Source of the DNA: Anaerolineales bacterium
Lineage (GTDB): Bacteria > Chloroflexota > Anaerolineae > Anaerolineales > Villigracilaceae
Reading direction: 5' to 3'
Assembly (NCBI GenBank): GCA_015075275.1
Contig: JABTUU010000001.1
Location: forward strand, 1,405,216-1,469,215
Length of the DNA: 64,000 nt
Below, piece after piece: positions 17,238-27,533 of this stretch (within the stretch, counting starts at the first letter, position 1; every line of letters starts with the position of its first letter). Under the pieces are notes generated by a model. That model was not told the DNA's origin, searched no databases, and saw only the letters and a program-made list of their open reading frames with translations. Position numbers and translations under genes: made by a program.

Positions 17238-19020
17238 TTCTCAGAAACCGTCATGTCACAAGAGCGGTTGAGAGGGTCGTTCGAGGCGCTGGTCAGAGCA
17301 AAGTCAGTGAGCGAAGCGGTGAAAAACCCCAAAATCACGAAAGCCGTTAAATGCAAAGCAGGCGTGGCATAAGCGGTCACGCCTTTTTGGTAGGTTGCCC
17401 CCTCGCTTAGGCAGGGATGAGTTGGAAGCCCAGCTTCTGCGCTTTCTTCTTCATGTACTTGATCTGCTGTTCTTTGTACTTCGCCTCGTACTCTTTCACA
17501 TTGATCGCTTCGTATTCCACCTTGTATTTGAGCATTCTATAGACCACCCGCGCAATGGCGTGCGCCGTGGCGACGGTCGCTTGCGCTTTATCCAGCCGCG
17601 ACTTCAAGCGTCGATACAGCGACCCAAACACACAGTCCGCTTGTTTGACCGATTGCGCCGCCATCCGAAAGGCTTGCCCGGCGCGGTTCTTCGTCTTCAG
17701 CGTCTTATTCTTTAACACCTTCGCTCCCGAGATTTCGTGCTTCGGCGCCAGTCCCAACCACGAACAGAAATGCTTCTCGCTCGGAAACTTGCTCATGTCC
17801 GTGCCCACTTCCATGATCACCGTTTGCGCCAGCGAGACCCCAAAACCATCCACCACGCTCAAGTCCACGCCGCTGATGCGCTTCAAATGCTTGCGGATCT
17901 CCGCCTGTTTCTGCGGCGCATTCTTGCTGTGTGAGTTGCGCTTCTTTTGCGGTAAGGTCTTCACTTCGCCCCCTTCCCAATTCGGCCGCGTCAATGCGTA
18001 CATCCGATCAATCTCAGCATCGCATTCTTCCACTTGCTTCGTGTAAAAGTCGTACATCTCCAGCGATTGTTTGACGATGAAGAGATGTTCTGCCCGCCAC
18101 GTTCCGGTCAACGCTTGACCGATCTCTTCGGCGCTCTTCTTGCAGTTTCGATCTCGCATCGCCGCCAGTGTTTGCGGCTCTCGCTCGCCCGCCACGATCG
18201 CGCGGATGATCCGCTGTCCCGTCTCGCCCGTGATGTCGCTCAAGGCTTGCGATAACTGCACGTTCATTTGCAGTAAGGCTTTCTGCATGTGTTGGATATG
18301 CGGTGAACGATGTTCCACCAATTGATTGCGGTGGCGCAACAGGGTTCGCAAGGCGACCAGTTCTCCTGACGGTCGAAACGAGCTTTCAGCAGTCCGTAGC
18401 TTATGCAGGGTTTGGATCCATTGCGCATCTTGGATGTCGCTCTTCCGCCCAGCGCTCTGCAATGACCGCGAACTAATCAGCAGGCACTTAAAACCCTGCC
18501 GTTCCAGTTCTTCAAACAACGGAATCCAATAGACCCTGTGCTTTCCATGGCGACAGTTTTTACTTGATGCTCCTGCAACCATTTCCCGATGTTCTGCAAG
18601 TCCACCGTATAGTTGCCGAAAGGCTTTACGATCTGCATATTGCCATCGCCCGCCACGCACACCACAATCTCTTCCGCCCCAATATCCACTCCAGCCGCAT
18701 ATTCATTCACCTGACTCATCCCCGCAAACGGATGCGCTTCTTCCATGCCTTTCGTGCGCCTGCCTCTTCTTTTCATTTCCATTTACTCCTTTTGAGATGT
18801 GTTGGCAGTCGGTCACTTGAGGAAATTAGCTTTCTCATCGGGTCGCCCACTACGCCGCCAGTAGTCAAATCAATTTGACCGAAAACCACGGTGCACCGCG
18901 GTGGTCGCACAAGGCGCCATCCACTGCTTTGTTCGGCTTGCCTGCTTGCCATTCCGGAGTATACTGTCCCTATCGCTCGACGGTTTCTTCCGTATCAAAT
19001 GATGCCCGCTTCTTTGTGGG
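17238..19020 (-). mobile_element. ISa copy 6 (frameshifted, mosaic, 1,783 bp)
   Basis: Standard ends and position. Unlike the other ISa copies it carries a cluster of substitutions around 17,790-17,860 and 18,069, some shared with ISb. Confidence 0.92.
17407..18782 (-). pseudogene. IS110-family transposase with N-terminal frameshift (ISa copy 6)
   Basis: The C-terminal ~375 residues are open and intact, including the Transposase_20 domain. The N-terminal 83 residues (through VAMESTG) lie in another frame because a C is missing in the run at about 18,536. Restoring that base and two others near 18,390 and 18,455 would give a full protein. Confidence 0.88.
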
Positions 19021-19214
19021 TGCACTTGACGGGTGGGAGTCTGCGGCATTTTCGGGCTTTTTCTACACCCAAGCGGAATCCTGCTTTCGGAGTTTTATCC
19101 ACGCCCGCCCACCCGCAAGTAACGCAAGCCGTTAGCCGCCTCTCACCAAAATGTTATCAATACAGTCAAATCATTGTTGTGGATTTTCAACCAACCAACA
19201 AGGAGCACAAAGAA

Positions 19215-19862
19215 ATGACTTTACCCAACAATAAAAATGCCAACATTCCTGATGCAGAACGTGTTTTTGCTAGAATGAAAAGTTATATTGGTCCATCAAT
19301 TTTGGTATTTTTCTTATACTTATTATTTTACTTTCCTGGTTTGGTTACAAACTACATATACCGAAAAGAAGCAAAGCGAATGGAGCATATAGCGGAACAA
19401 AAATTACCAGGGACAGGGTGCTTAGGTGTAATGTTCTGGTTAAACATTTTAAATATTCCTCTTTTGGCTGTAACAATTATTATTGTTCTGCTCTATGCCT
19501 TGGGGAAAACCATTTACAAACAATTTTCGGATATGAAAACTATAAAAGAGTTCGCAAAAACACTTGCCTTCATCATCTTATTTGTCATTATAATAGTTGC
19601 TGAAAGTCAGATTGAGGATTTACGGAATCTGCACACTATGAATTACATAGATATAGGTCCCTTTAAAGTTTTCGATCATTTAGACCTTTATGCAATGAAA
19701 TACATCCCAATCCTATTAATAATTTTGGGTATTGCAATAAATGGGTGGCTTCAAGCATTAATCGCCACTCTTAAAAAAATATCAGTTCATTTTGTGGAAA
19801 GTATGTCGGATGTATGGCAATTCATTAATGCATCTTATCAAGAGAATATAACTAGCACTTAG
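19215..19862 (+). CDS. Uncharacterised membrane protein (C9)
   Basis: 215 aa from ATG preceded by AAGGAG; the longer open frame upstream runs through attC and is not coding. Hydrophobic spans at about residues 28-48, 76-100, 116-135 and 160-180. Basic cytoplasmic stretches (YRKEAKRMEHIAEQK) and conserved-looking acidic patch AESQIEDLRNLHT. Not recognised. Only gene of C9. Confidence 0.75.
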   Translation: MTLPNNKNANIPDAERVFARMKSYIGPSILVFFLYLLFYFPGLVTNYIYRKEAKRMEHIAEQKLPGTGCLGVMFWLNILNIPLLAVTIIIVLLYALGKTIYKQFSDMKTIKEFAKTLAFIILFVIIIVAESQIEDLRNLHTMNYIDIGPFKVFDHLDLYAMKYIPILLIILGIAINGWLQALIATLKKISVHFVESMSDVWQFINASYQENITST

Positions 19863-19937
19863 AGAAAAAGATCAACTGAATTTAACGCAAGCAACTTTTT
19901 ATATGATGGCTAGCATGGTTTGGCGGCTAACAAAGCG

Positions 19938-21717
19938 TTCTCAGAAACCGTCATGTCACAAGAGCGGTTGAGAGGGTCGTTCGAGGCGCTGGTCAGAGCA
20001 AAGTCAGTGAGCGAAGCGGTGAAAAACCCCAAAATCACGAAAGCCGTTAAATGCAAAGCAGGCGTGGCATAAGCGGTCACGCCTTTTGGTAGGTTGCCCC
20101 TCGCTTAGGCAGGGGATGAGTTGAAGCCCAGCTTTCTGCGCTTTCTTCTTCATGCGTACTTGATCTGCTGTTCTTTGTACTTCGCCTCGTACTCTTTCAC
20201 ATTGATCGCTTCGTATTCCACCTTGTATTTGAGCATTCTATAGACCACCCGCGCAATGGCGTGCGCCGTGGCGACGGTCGCTTGCGCTTTATCCAGCCGC
20301 GACTTCAAGCGCCGATACAGCGACCCAAACACACAGTCCGCTTGTTTGACCGATTGCGCCGCCATCCGAAAGGCTTGCCCGCGCGGTTCTTCGTCTTCAG
20401 CGTCTTATTCTTTAACACCTTCGCTCCCGAGATTTCGTGCTTCGGCGCCAGTCCCAACCACGAACAGAAATGCTTCTCGCTCGGAAACTTCGACATGTCC
20501 GTCCCCACCTCCATAATGACCGTTTGCGCCAGCGACACCCCAAACCCATCTACCACGCTCAAGTCCACGCCGCTGATGCGCTTCAAATGCTTGCGGATCT
20601 CCGCCTGTTTCTGCGGCGCATTCTTGCTGTGCGAGTTGCGCTTCTTTTGCGGTAAGGTCTTCACTTCGCCCCTTCCCACCAGCCGCGTCAATGCGTACAT
20701 CCGATCAATCTCCGCATCGCATTCTTCCACTTGCTTCGTAAAAGTCGTACATCTCCAGCGATTGCTGGACGATGAAGAGATGTTCTGCCCGCCACGTTCC
20801 GCCAACGCTTGACCAATCTCTTCAGGCGCTCTTCTTGCAGTTTCGATCTCGCATCGCCGCCAGTGTTTGCGGCTCGCTCGCCCGCCACGATCGCGCGGAT
20901 GATCCGCAATCCTGTCTCGCCCGTTATGTCGCTCAAGGCTTGCGATAACTGCACGTTCATTTGCAGTAAGGCTTTCTGCATGTGTTGGATATGCGGTGAA
21001 CGATGTTCCACCAATTGATTGCGGTGGCGCAACAGGGTTCGCAAGGCGACCAGTTCTCCTGACGGTCGAAACGAGCTTTCCAGCAGTCCGTAACTGTGCA
21101 GGGTTTGGATCCATTGCGCATCTTGGATGTCGCTCTTCCGCCCGGGCGCCTCCGCAATGACCGCGAACTAATCAGCAGGCACTTAAACCCTGCCGTTCCA
21201 GTTCTTCAAACAACGGAATCCAATAGACCCTGTGCTTTCCATGGCGACAGTTTTACTTGATGCTCCTGCAACCATTTCCTGATGTTCTGCAAGTCCACCG
21301 TATAGTTGCCGAAGGCTTTTACGATCTGCATATTGCCATCGCCCGCCACGCACACCACAATCTCTTCCGCCCCAATATCCACTCCAGCCGCATATTCATT
21401 CACCTGACTCATCCCCGCAAACGGATGCGCTTCTTCCATGCCTTTCGTGCGCCTGCCTCTTCTTTTCATTTCCATTTACTCCTTTTGAGATGTGTTGGCA
21501 GTTTCGGTCACTTGAGGAAATTAGGCTTTCTCATCGGGGTCGCCCACTACGCCGCCAGTAGTCAAATCAATTTGACCGAAAACCACGGTGCACCGCGGTG
21601 GTCGCACAAGGCGCCATCCACTGCTTTGTTCGGCTTGCCTGCTTGCCATTCCGGAGTATACTGTCCCTATCGCTCGACGGTTTCTTCCGTATCAAATGAT
21701 GCCCGCTTCTTTGTGGG
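19938..21717 (-). mobile_element. ISa copy 7, left member of the tandem (frameshifted)
   Basis: Its GTGGG end (21713-21717) abuts the TTCTCAG start of the next copy with no base between, defining the exact ends of the element. Confidence 0.92.
20105..21475 (-). pseudogene. IS110-family transposase, frameshifted (ISa copy 7)
   Basis: A 269-aa open stretch (20305-21114) covers the central and C-terminal part. Breaks near 20,150, 20,730, 20,870 and 21,187-21,250 are single-base or two-base changes, mostly in runs of C, G or T. Confidence 0.85.
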
Positions 21718-23502
21718 TTCTCAGAAACCGTCATGTCACAAGAGCGGTTGAGAGGGTCGTTCGAGGCGCTGGTCAGAGCAAAGTCAGTGAGCGAAGCGGT
21801 GAAAAACCCCAAAATCACGAAAGCCGTTAAATGCAAAGCAGGCGTGGCATAAGCGGTCACGCCTTTTTGGTAGGTTGCCCCCTCGCTTAGGCAGGATGAG
21901 TTGGAAGCCCAGCTTGCGCTTTCTTCTTCATGTACTTGATCTGCTGTTCTTTGTACTTCGCCTCGTACTCTTTCACATTGATCGCTTCGTATTCCACCTT
22001 GTATTTGAGCATTCTATAGACCACCTGCGCAATGGCGTGCGCCGTGGCGACGGTCGCTTGCGCTTTATCCAGCCGCGACTTCAAGCGCCGATACAGCGAC
22101 CCAAACACACAGTCCGCTTGTTTGACCGATTGCGCCGCCATCCGAAAGGCTTGCCCGGCGCGGTTCTTCGTCTTCAGCGTCTTATTCTTTAACACCTTTC
22201 GCTCCCGAGATTTCGTGCTTCGGCGCCAGTCCCAACCACGAACAGAAATGCTTCTCGCTCGGAAACTTCGACATGTCCGTCCCCACCTCCATAATGACCG
22301 TTTGCGCCAGCGACACCCCAAACCCATCTACCACGCTCAAGTCCACGCCGCTGATGCGCTTCAAATGCTTGCGGATCTCCGCCTGTTTCTGCGGCGCATT
22401 CTTGCTGTGCGAGTTGCGCTTCTTTTGCGGTAAGGTCTTCACTTCGCCCCTTCCCACCTCGGCCGCGTCAATGCGTACATCCGATCAATCTCCGCATCGC
22501 ATTCTTCCACTTGCTTCGTGTAAAGTCGTACATCTCCCAGCGATTGCTGGACGATGAAGAGATGTTCTGCCCGCCACGTTCCGGCCAACGCTTGACCAAT
22601 CTCTTCGGCGCTCTTCTTGCAGTTTCTCGATCTCGCATCGCCGCCAGTGTTTGCGGCTCTCGCTCGCCCGCCACGATCGCGCGGATGATCCGCAATCCCG
22701 TCTCGCCCGTTATGTCGCTCAAGGCTTGCGATAACTGCACGTTCATTTGCAGTAAGGCTTTCTGCATGTGTTGGATATGCGGTGAACGATGTTCCACCAA
22801 TTGATTGCGGTGGCGCAACAGGGTTCGCAAGGCGACCAGTTCTCCTGACGGTCGAAACGAGCTTTCCAGCAGTCCGTAACTGTGCAGGGTTTGGATCCAT
22901 TGCGCATCTTGATGTCGCTCTTCCGCCCGGGCGCTCCGCAATGACCGCGAACTAATCAGCAGGCACTTAAAACCCTGCCGTTCCAGTTCTTCAAACAACG
23001 GAATCCAATAGACCCTGTGCTTTCCATGGCGACAGTTTTTACTTGATGCTCCCGCAACCATTTCCCGATGTTCTGCAAGTCCACCGTATAGTTGCCGAAG
23101 GCTTTTACGATCTGCATATTGCCATCGCCCGCCACGCACACCACAATCTCTTCCGCCCCAATATCCACTCCAGCCGCATATTCATTCACCTGACTCATCC
23201 CCGCAAACGGATGCGCTTCTTCCATGCCTTTCGTGCGCCTGCCTCTTCTTTTCATTTCCATTTACTCCTTTTGAGATGTGTTGGCAAAGCTTCGGTCACT
23301 TGAGGAAATTAGCTTTCTCATCGGGTCGCCCACTACGCCGCCAGTAGTCAAATCAATTTGACCGAAAACCACGGTGCACCGCGGTGGTCGCACAAGGCGC
23401 CATCCACTGCTTTGTTCGGCTTGCCTGCTTGCCATTCCGAGTATACTGTCCCTATCGCTCGACGGTTTCTTCCGTATCAAATGATGCCCGCTTCTTTGTG
23501 GG
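21718..23502 (-). mobile_element. ISa copy 8, right member of the tandem (frameshifted)
   Basis: 1,785 bp, direct repeat of copy 7. Together they could give rise to circles or act as a junction with an assembled promoter, as in IS110-family circles (inference). Confidence 0.92.
21887..23261 (-). pseudogene. IS110-family transposase, frameshifted (ISa copy 8)
   Basis: The three parts are open in different frames: N-terminal 83 residues (to 23,012), a middle stretch, and the C-terminal ~90 residues. The missing C at about 23,010 is the same lesion as in copies 2, 5, 6 and 7. Confidence 0.85.
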
Positions 23503-23613
23503 TGCACTTGACGGGTGGGATTCTGCGCCATTTTCGGGCTTTTTCTACACCCGAACAGAATCCTGCTCTCAAAGTTTTATCCACGCCCGCCCACCCGCAA
23601 GTAACGCAAACCG

Positions 23614-23970
23614 TTAGTCGCTTATTTTTCTAATAAACCAATCAAGTACAACTTCACGCTTTGACTTCCGCAGTTCTTTGGCTTTTGGTCGCGGTTCTTG
23701 CGGTACTGCTTTAGTAAATTCGGGCAATTCGGGAAAAACTGCCTCTATTCCGTAAGATTTCATAATGTCAACCGCCCCGCGCATGATTGCTTCACGCCAG
23801 AAAAAGGCTTTCTTCATCCCCGTTCTCTTTTGCCATTCTTCTATTAGGGCGTAATGTTCCTTTCGCAAAGTTACAACCTTGCCCGCGTATCTTCCGTTCT
23901 TGTCGCGGGTATCGCCGTCTTTATATCTTTTTGAATTGCGCCATCTTCCATAACTATTATTACTTTCCAT
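23614..23970 (-). CDS. Small basic protein of the Rep cassette, function unknown (C10)
   Basis: 118 aa on the minus strand, GGAAG ribosome site before ATG. Highly basic at both ends (RWRNSKRYKDGDTRDKNGRYAGKVVTLRKEHY; KAKELRKSKREVVLDWFIRK). The central part KEHYALIEEWQKRTGMKKAFFWREAIMRGAVD resembles a ribbon-helix-helix or copy-control DNA-binding protein, but I cannot assign a family. The stop codon TAA is formed by bases 23614-23616, inside the attC9 R' box (GTTAGTC), so the reading frame uses the first bases of the cassette. It lies downstream of the Rep gene on the same strand, beyond a hairpin. Confidence 0.7.
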   Translation of the reverse strand: MESNNSYGRWRNSKRYKDGDTRDKNGRYAGKVVTLRKEHYALIEEWQKRTGMKKAFFWREAIMRGAVDIMKSYGIEAVFPELPEFTKAVPQEPRPKAKELRKSKREVVLDWFIRKISD

Positions 23971-24017
23971 GTCTATCTTCCTATCGTAATTAGCAAACAG
24001 AAATTGAATCGAAAAAT

Positions 24018-24050
24018 AGCAAGACCTTCCTCTTTCGGGAAGTCTGCTTT
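24018..24050. terminator. Hairpin terminator between Rep and the small protein (C10)
   Basis: AGCAAGACCTTCC and GGGAAGTCTGCT pair with two bulges around loop TCTTTC. T-runs flank it in both directions (GCTTTTT on plus, TATTTTT on minus), so it may stop transcription both ways. Confidence 0.5.
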
Positions 24051-24330
24051 TTGGGGAATGCGTTTAGATACTTAGTTAGTTATGGCTTTTCAGTGACTTC
24101 GCTGCTTGGGTGGGCGCTGTTCTTATAATCCCGCCTTTGCCTTCTGTCAAGGCTTTTAGAGGATTTCAAGATTTTTTAGTCGGTTCTCTTCTCTTTTTTC
24201 CGCCCGCCAGCATAGTATCACTTGCGACGCTCATGATCAAGGGCGCGTCCTGCGGATTGCTGCGCAAGTTGCCCAAGAGCGGGGCAACCGCCTCCCTTGA
24301 CATGGCGTTTTTTCGCCGCGTGATAAGAGC

Positions 24331-25245
24331 CTATGCCGTCGGAAAAAAAGGTTCGAGCGGTGGCGGGCTAAGATTATTCATCCACTGGTCAGCGTCACAG
24401 ATAATCGTCAGACTTTTATAGTCGCGCGATTTCAAGCGAGCAAAACGCTTCATATAGCGGATGGCTTCCATCGCCTTTTCTTCAGTTACTTCTAAGGTGA
24501 CTAATTCCCCTTGCGGTAAACGGTCTCGAAAGAACACGCCCCAAAATCTGCCTACGTTTTCCCATCCTTCTATGGGTTTACTCATGTACTTTGAAGCGTA
24601 CCAAAATACGCCTTGACGCTTTTCCACTTGACTAACGCAGGGTTTATTATTGAGCCATCCTGCGTGCCATTTTCGATGGTTTTCATCCCCATTCCCCGCG
24701 ATTTCATGCCATGCCGTCACGGTATAAACTAGCAATTCGGTAAAGTCCGCCCCCCAAATGAGCAGATGGTAATGCGGCGCTCCGCGTTTCTGCGGTTCCA
24801 ATTTCCACACTCCCGATACATTCGGAAATTTCCGCGCTAGGCGTTTCAGATACTTGTCTAAGTCATTTTTCCAATCTTTGGGATTGTCCGAATAAACAGA
24901 AGGGTAGGTTAGAGTTACGAAGCACGGCAGTTCTGTTTTCTTTATCCCTGCCAATGTCCGCATTAGTCTGTTTTTAGACTTCCTCGAGAAGCCATTTATT
25001 GCGCCCCGCTTCGCTACCTTGCCCCTTCCCTCTTGTAAATTCCCCGTTTTTGCCTGTTCGCGCCTCACAGTCAGCAAACTTGCCCCCGCCCTGTATTCCA
25101 TCTGCGGTGAGTTATGGCATGTAGACAAGGGCGCGGTTCGGGTATCCCGCGGCAACGCGTGACCCTCCCGTTCCCCGCGCTCTTCTTCGTCTACCCTCTT
25201 TCGTAACTTTCCGCCCATGTTTAGGGCTTGATACAATAGCGACAT
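24331..25245 (-). CDS. rep: Rolling-circle-type replication initiator (HUH endonuclease) (C10)
   Basis: 304 aa. Motif order is that of rolling-circle Rep proteins: FVTLTYP (about 119-125), the HUH motif APHYHLLIW with H158 and H160, and the tyrosine motif FWYASKYMSK with Y216 and Y220. Two tyrosines four residues apart are typical of phage-type Rep proteins (inovirus/phiX-like). These enzymes nick one strand at an origin and stay linked through tyrosine. ATG at 25245 used; an internal ATG at 25218 is possible. It is on the minus strand of cassette C10 with a small basic protein, so C10 looks like a captured small rolling-circle replicon or ssDNA-phage fragment. The 360-bp gap 23971-24330 contains a second GTTGCCC...GGGCAAC hairpin (about 24,264-24,285) that might be an origin structure. 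Confidence 0.85.
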   Translation of the reverse strand: MSLLYQALNMGGKLRKRVDEEERGEREGHALPRDTRTAPLSTCHNSPQMEYRAGASLLTVRREQAKTGNLQEGRGKVAKRGAINGFSRKSKNRLMRTLAGIKKTELPCFVTLTYPSVYSDNPKDWKNDLDKYLKRLARKFPNVSGVWKLEPQKRGAPHYHLLIWGADFTELLVYTVTAWHEIAGNGDENHRKWHAGWLNNKPCVSQVEKRQGVFWYASKYMSKPIEGWENVGRFWGVFFRDRLPQGELVTLEVTEEKAMEAIRYMKRFARLKSRDYKSLTIICDADQWMNNLSPPPLEPFFPTA

Positions 25246-25278
25246 GATGGGCTCTACTTATCCCTCTTGACTGACCGC

Positions 25279-25402
25279 GACTAACACGGCGTGCAGCGGA
25301 CGCGGCTTCGCCGTCTGCCCGCCTAACTGGTTTTGGGTATAATTCGTTTGCTTTTTCATATCGTCTTTTGTTCCGCCGCGCCGCTAACGCAAACCGTTAG
25401 GC
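25279..25402 (+). repeat. attC10, intact, divergent interior
   Basis: R'' GACTAAC (25279-25285), complement of the C10 opening GTTAGTC; R' GTTAGGC (25396-25402). The interior differs from other sites (GGACGCGGCTTCGCCGTC). Confidence 0.9.
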
Positions 25403-25484
25403 GTTTGTCTCTAATACCTAATACCATTTTCAGAAAGTTTGTTCTTATTATTGTTTCGGGGTAAAATCTGTAAAACAGGAAAAA

Positions 25485-26561
25485 ATGATGACAAAACAAG
25501 AACCCAGCCTATTTGGTTTATTAAATACAAACAAAGATTTTTCCGATGAAAAAAGTTGGGGAAAGAATCAATTTAATAATACTTTTCCCGCTTCACTTGC
25601 TTGTTATATGGCAAGCAAAGGAATAGAGCCAGTTTATCTTTGCATGGGAAAAGATAAAAAGTTAAGTCATGGGAAAATTAATGTCTCTGATTTATTCGGA
25701 TTATCTTCAACATCTCCCGATTTGCACTTCTTTTTTGAAGGACAGTTTACGCCGTATTCGACAATGGTAATTGATGGCTTGGAAGGGGTTGATTTAGTAA
25801 CCAGTAATAAAACATCACACCAGCAATTACGAGCATTGGAAATTAAGTTAACAGCAGTTCCCGACCAAACAACAATTGACTCAGATATTGAAAATCAAGG
25901 CGCAGAAATTGTGGTGCGCCCTCAAACAATTTCCTATCTCGCCTTAAGTATTGCTCAAAACTTCGCAAGCACTTCTGGCAAAAAATATCTGCGGGATATT
26001 ATTGAACCGATAAACAAGAAAATTCCTGATTGGGGCGAACCCGAAAATATCAGACCACACATCAATGAAATGGTGGAAGCATTAAGAACAATCGCTGTCT
26101 ATAAAACAGAAAATCAAAAGCCTATGTTGCTTCAAACTATTTGGAAAACCGAAGGCAATTTGAGCATCTTAAGCGAAAATTGTTTTGATATTTTTGTTTG
26201 GAGCGATTTTGGGTTTGTAAATATGTTTGCTGATTCTGCCATATTCAGTCCCCAAAATAAGGTTACAAGACCCGCAAGAACTGTTTGTTGGCTTACCAAA
26301 ATGCTTTATGATTTTTCTGTTCAGGGACGAATCGAACCTAGAAAAATCCAAGATGAGTTAACTTACAACACGAGAAATGACAAGTCTTTTGCTTTAGGTG
26401 GCGTTGTAACAAATCCATTGATGAAGTGTAAGGAATTAACAAAGCCTCGTATCAAAAAATCCGCAATTAAGGAAATTATTTTAGGAGAAGGTTACAAACT
26501 ATTACGACCTGAACGGCGATTAGACGCTGCAATTTTGGGAACTCCTGGATTATTTGATTAA
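25485..26561 (+). CDS. HindVP-family type II restriction endonuclease (C11)
   Basis: 358 aa. The opening EPSLFGLLNTNKDFSDEKSWGKNQFNNTFPASLACYM and the downstream ALEIKLTAVPDQTT (about 128-141) and GAEIVVRPQTISYLAL agree with the RE_HindVP family. E and K of EIKL (about 129-131) are candidate catalytic residues together with D116 region (VDLVTSN). HindVP itself recognises a GRCGYC site, but specificity here is unproven. The methylase starts 9 bp after its stop, with an AAAGGTG ribosome site. Start ATGATG is preceded by CAGGAAAAA. First gene of cassette C11. Confidence 0.88.
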   Translation: MMTKQEPSLFGLLNTNKDFSDEKSWGKNQFNNTFPASLACYMASKGIEPVYLCMGKDKKLSHGKINVSDLFGLSSTSPDLHFFFEGQFTPYSTMVIDGLEGVDLVTSNKTSHQQLRALEIKLTAVPDQTTIDSDIENQGAEIVVRPQTISYLALSIAQNFASTSGKKYLRDIIEPINKKIPDWGEPENIRPHINEMVEALRTIAVYKTENQKPMLLQTIWKTEGNLSILSENCFDIFVWSDFGFVNMFADSAIFSPQNKVTRPARTVCWLTKMLYDFSVQGRIEPRKIQDELTYNTRNDKSFALGGVVTNPLMKCKELTKPRIKKSAIKEIILGEGYKLLRPERRLDAAILGTPGLFD

Positions 26562-26570
26562 AGGTGAAAA

Positions 26571-27533
26571 ATGAGAGTTATTGATTTATTTTCAGGTTGC
26601 GGCGGTTTATCGCTAGGTTTTGCCAATGCAGGCTATGAAGTTTTAGCCGCATTTGACAACTGGCAACCAGCCATAAATGTTTATCAATTGAATTTTGACC
26701 ACCCCATTATTCAAAAAGATTTATCTGAATTTAGCGATAAAGATATAAAAGAATTTTCTAGTTACAAGCCTGAAATGATTATTGGCGGACCTCCATGCCA
26801 AGATTTTTCATCTGCTGGGAAAAGGGATGAAACTCTAGGTAGGGCAGATTTAACCGTTGAGTTTGCTAATATAGTTACAAAAGTCAAGCCAAATTGGTTT
26901 GTGATGGAGAATGTTGATAGAGCGGTAAAAAGCCAAGCCTATAAAAAGGCTTATAGTATTCTTGAAAAAAAATACGGTCTGACAAGAATGATATTAGACG
27001 CAAGTTATTGTGGTGTGCCACAAAGCAGAAAACGCATGTTTTTAATTGGTGAATTAGGCGGTAAACCTAATGCTCTTGAACCATATCTAATTAAGAATAT
27101 GTCTGAAAAGCAAATGACGGTAAGAGATTATTTTGGTAATGGATTAGGAATCGAACATTATTATAGGCATCCCCGCAGTTATCAAAGGCGTGGCGTTTTC
27201 AGTATTGACGAACCATCCCCAACTATTCGGGGAGTAAACAGACCTATTCCACCTAAATATAAATTTCACGCAGGGGATACAACCACACTAGACAAAACAC
27301 CGTCTTTACGCCCTTTGACGACACATGAAAGAAGTCAAATTCAAACTTTTCCAAAGGAATTTAATTGGGGGGGAATGTCAAAGGCTCACACAGAACAAAT
27401 GATTGGCAACGCAGTTCCAGTAAAACTGGCTGAATACGTTGCCATGTGTATAAAAGAATATATTTGGGACGAACTTAATGGAACAATTTTAGAGAGTCAA
27501 GAATTGCTGATAAAACAACCAGCATTATTTTGA
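26571..27533 (+). CDS. DNA cytosine-5 methyltransferase of the HindVP-type system (C11)
   Basis: 320 aa. Standard C5-methylase motifs: I DLFSGCGGLSLGF (5-17), IV GPPCQDFS with catalytic Cys76, VI MENVD, VIII QSRKRMFLIG, IX (SPTIRG, RPLTTHERSQIQTFP), X MIGNAVPV. It protects host DNA from the adjacent endonuclease. Co-directional and closely spaced with the endonuclease, without a visible controller gene. The stop overlaps by 9 bp the 3' end of a small gene on the other strand. Confidence 0.95.
   Translation: MRVIDLFSGCGGLSLGFANAGYEVLAAFDNWQPAINVYQLNFDHPIIQKDLSEFSDKDIKEFSSYKPEMIIGGPPCQDFSSAGKRDETLGRADLTVEFANIVTKVKPNWFVMENVDRAVKSQAYKKAYSILEKKYGLTRMILDASYCGVPQSRKRMFLIGELGGKPNALEPYLIKNMSEKQMTVRDYFGNGLGIEHYYRHPRSYQRRGVFSIDEPSPTIRGVNRPIPPKYKFHAGDTTTLDKTPSLRPLTTHERSQIQTFPKEFNWGGMSKAHTEQMIGNAVPVKLAEYVAMCIKEYIWDELNGTILESQELLIKQPALF

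Larger units (their letters stand above)
17225..19137 (+). repeat. attC8, split by ISa copy 6
   Basis: R'' GGCTAAC (17225-17231), complement of the C8 opening GTTAGCC; R' GTTAGCC at 19131-19137. Confidence 0.92.
19925..23619 (+). repeat. attC9, split by two tandem ISa copies
   Basis: R'' GGCTAAC (19925-19931), complement of the C9 opening GTTAGCC; resumes at 23503 and ends with R' GTTAGTC (23613-23619). Confidence 0.9.

Noticed and set aside
2396..23510. Reading the broken IS copies as a CRISPR or other tandem repeat array
   Set aside because: Repeats are ~1.8 kb, each with a transposase, and spacers are genes between attC sites; no short regular repeats or cas genes are present.
24331..25245. 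Rep gene as an IS200/IS605 or IS91 transposase
   Set aside because: It is longer than Y1 transposases and lacks the IS91 zinc region; the PHYHLLIW and YASKYMSK order fits phage- or plasmid-type Rep proteins better. Not fully excluded.
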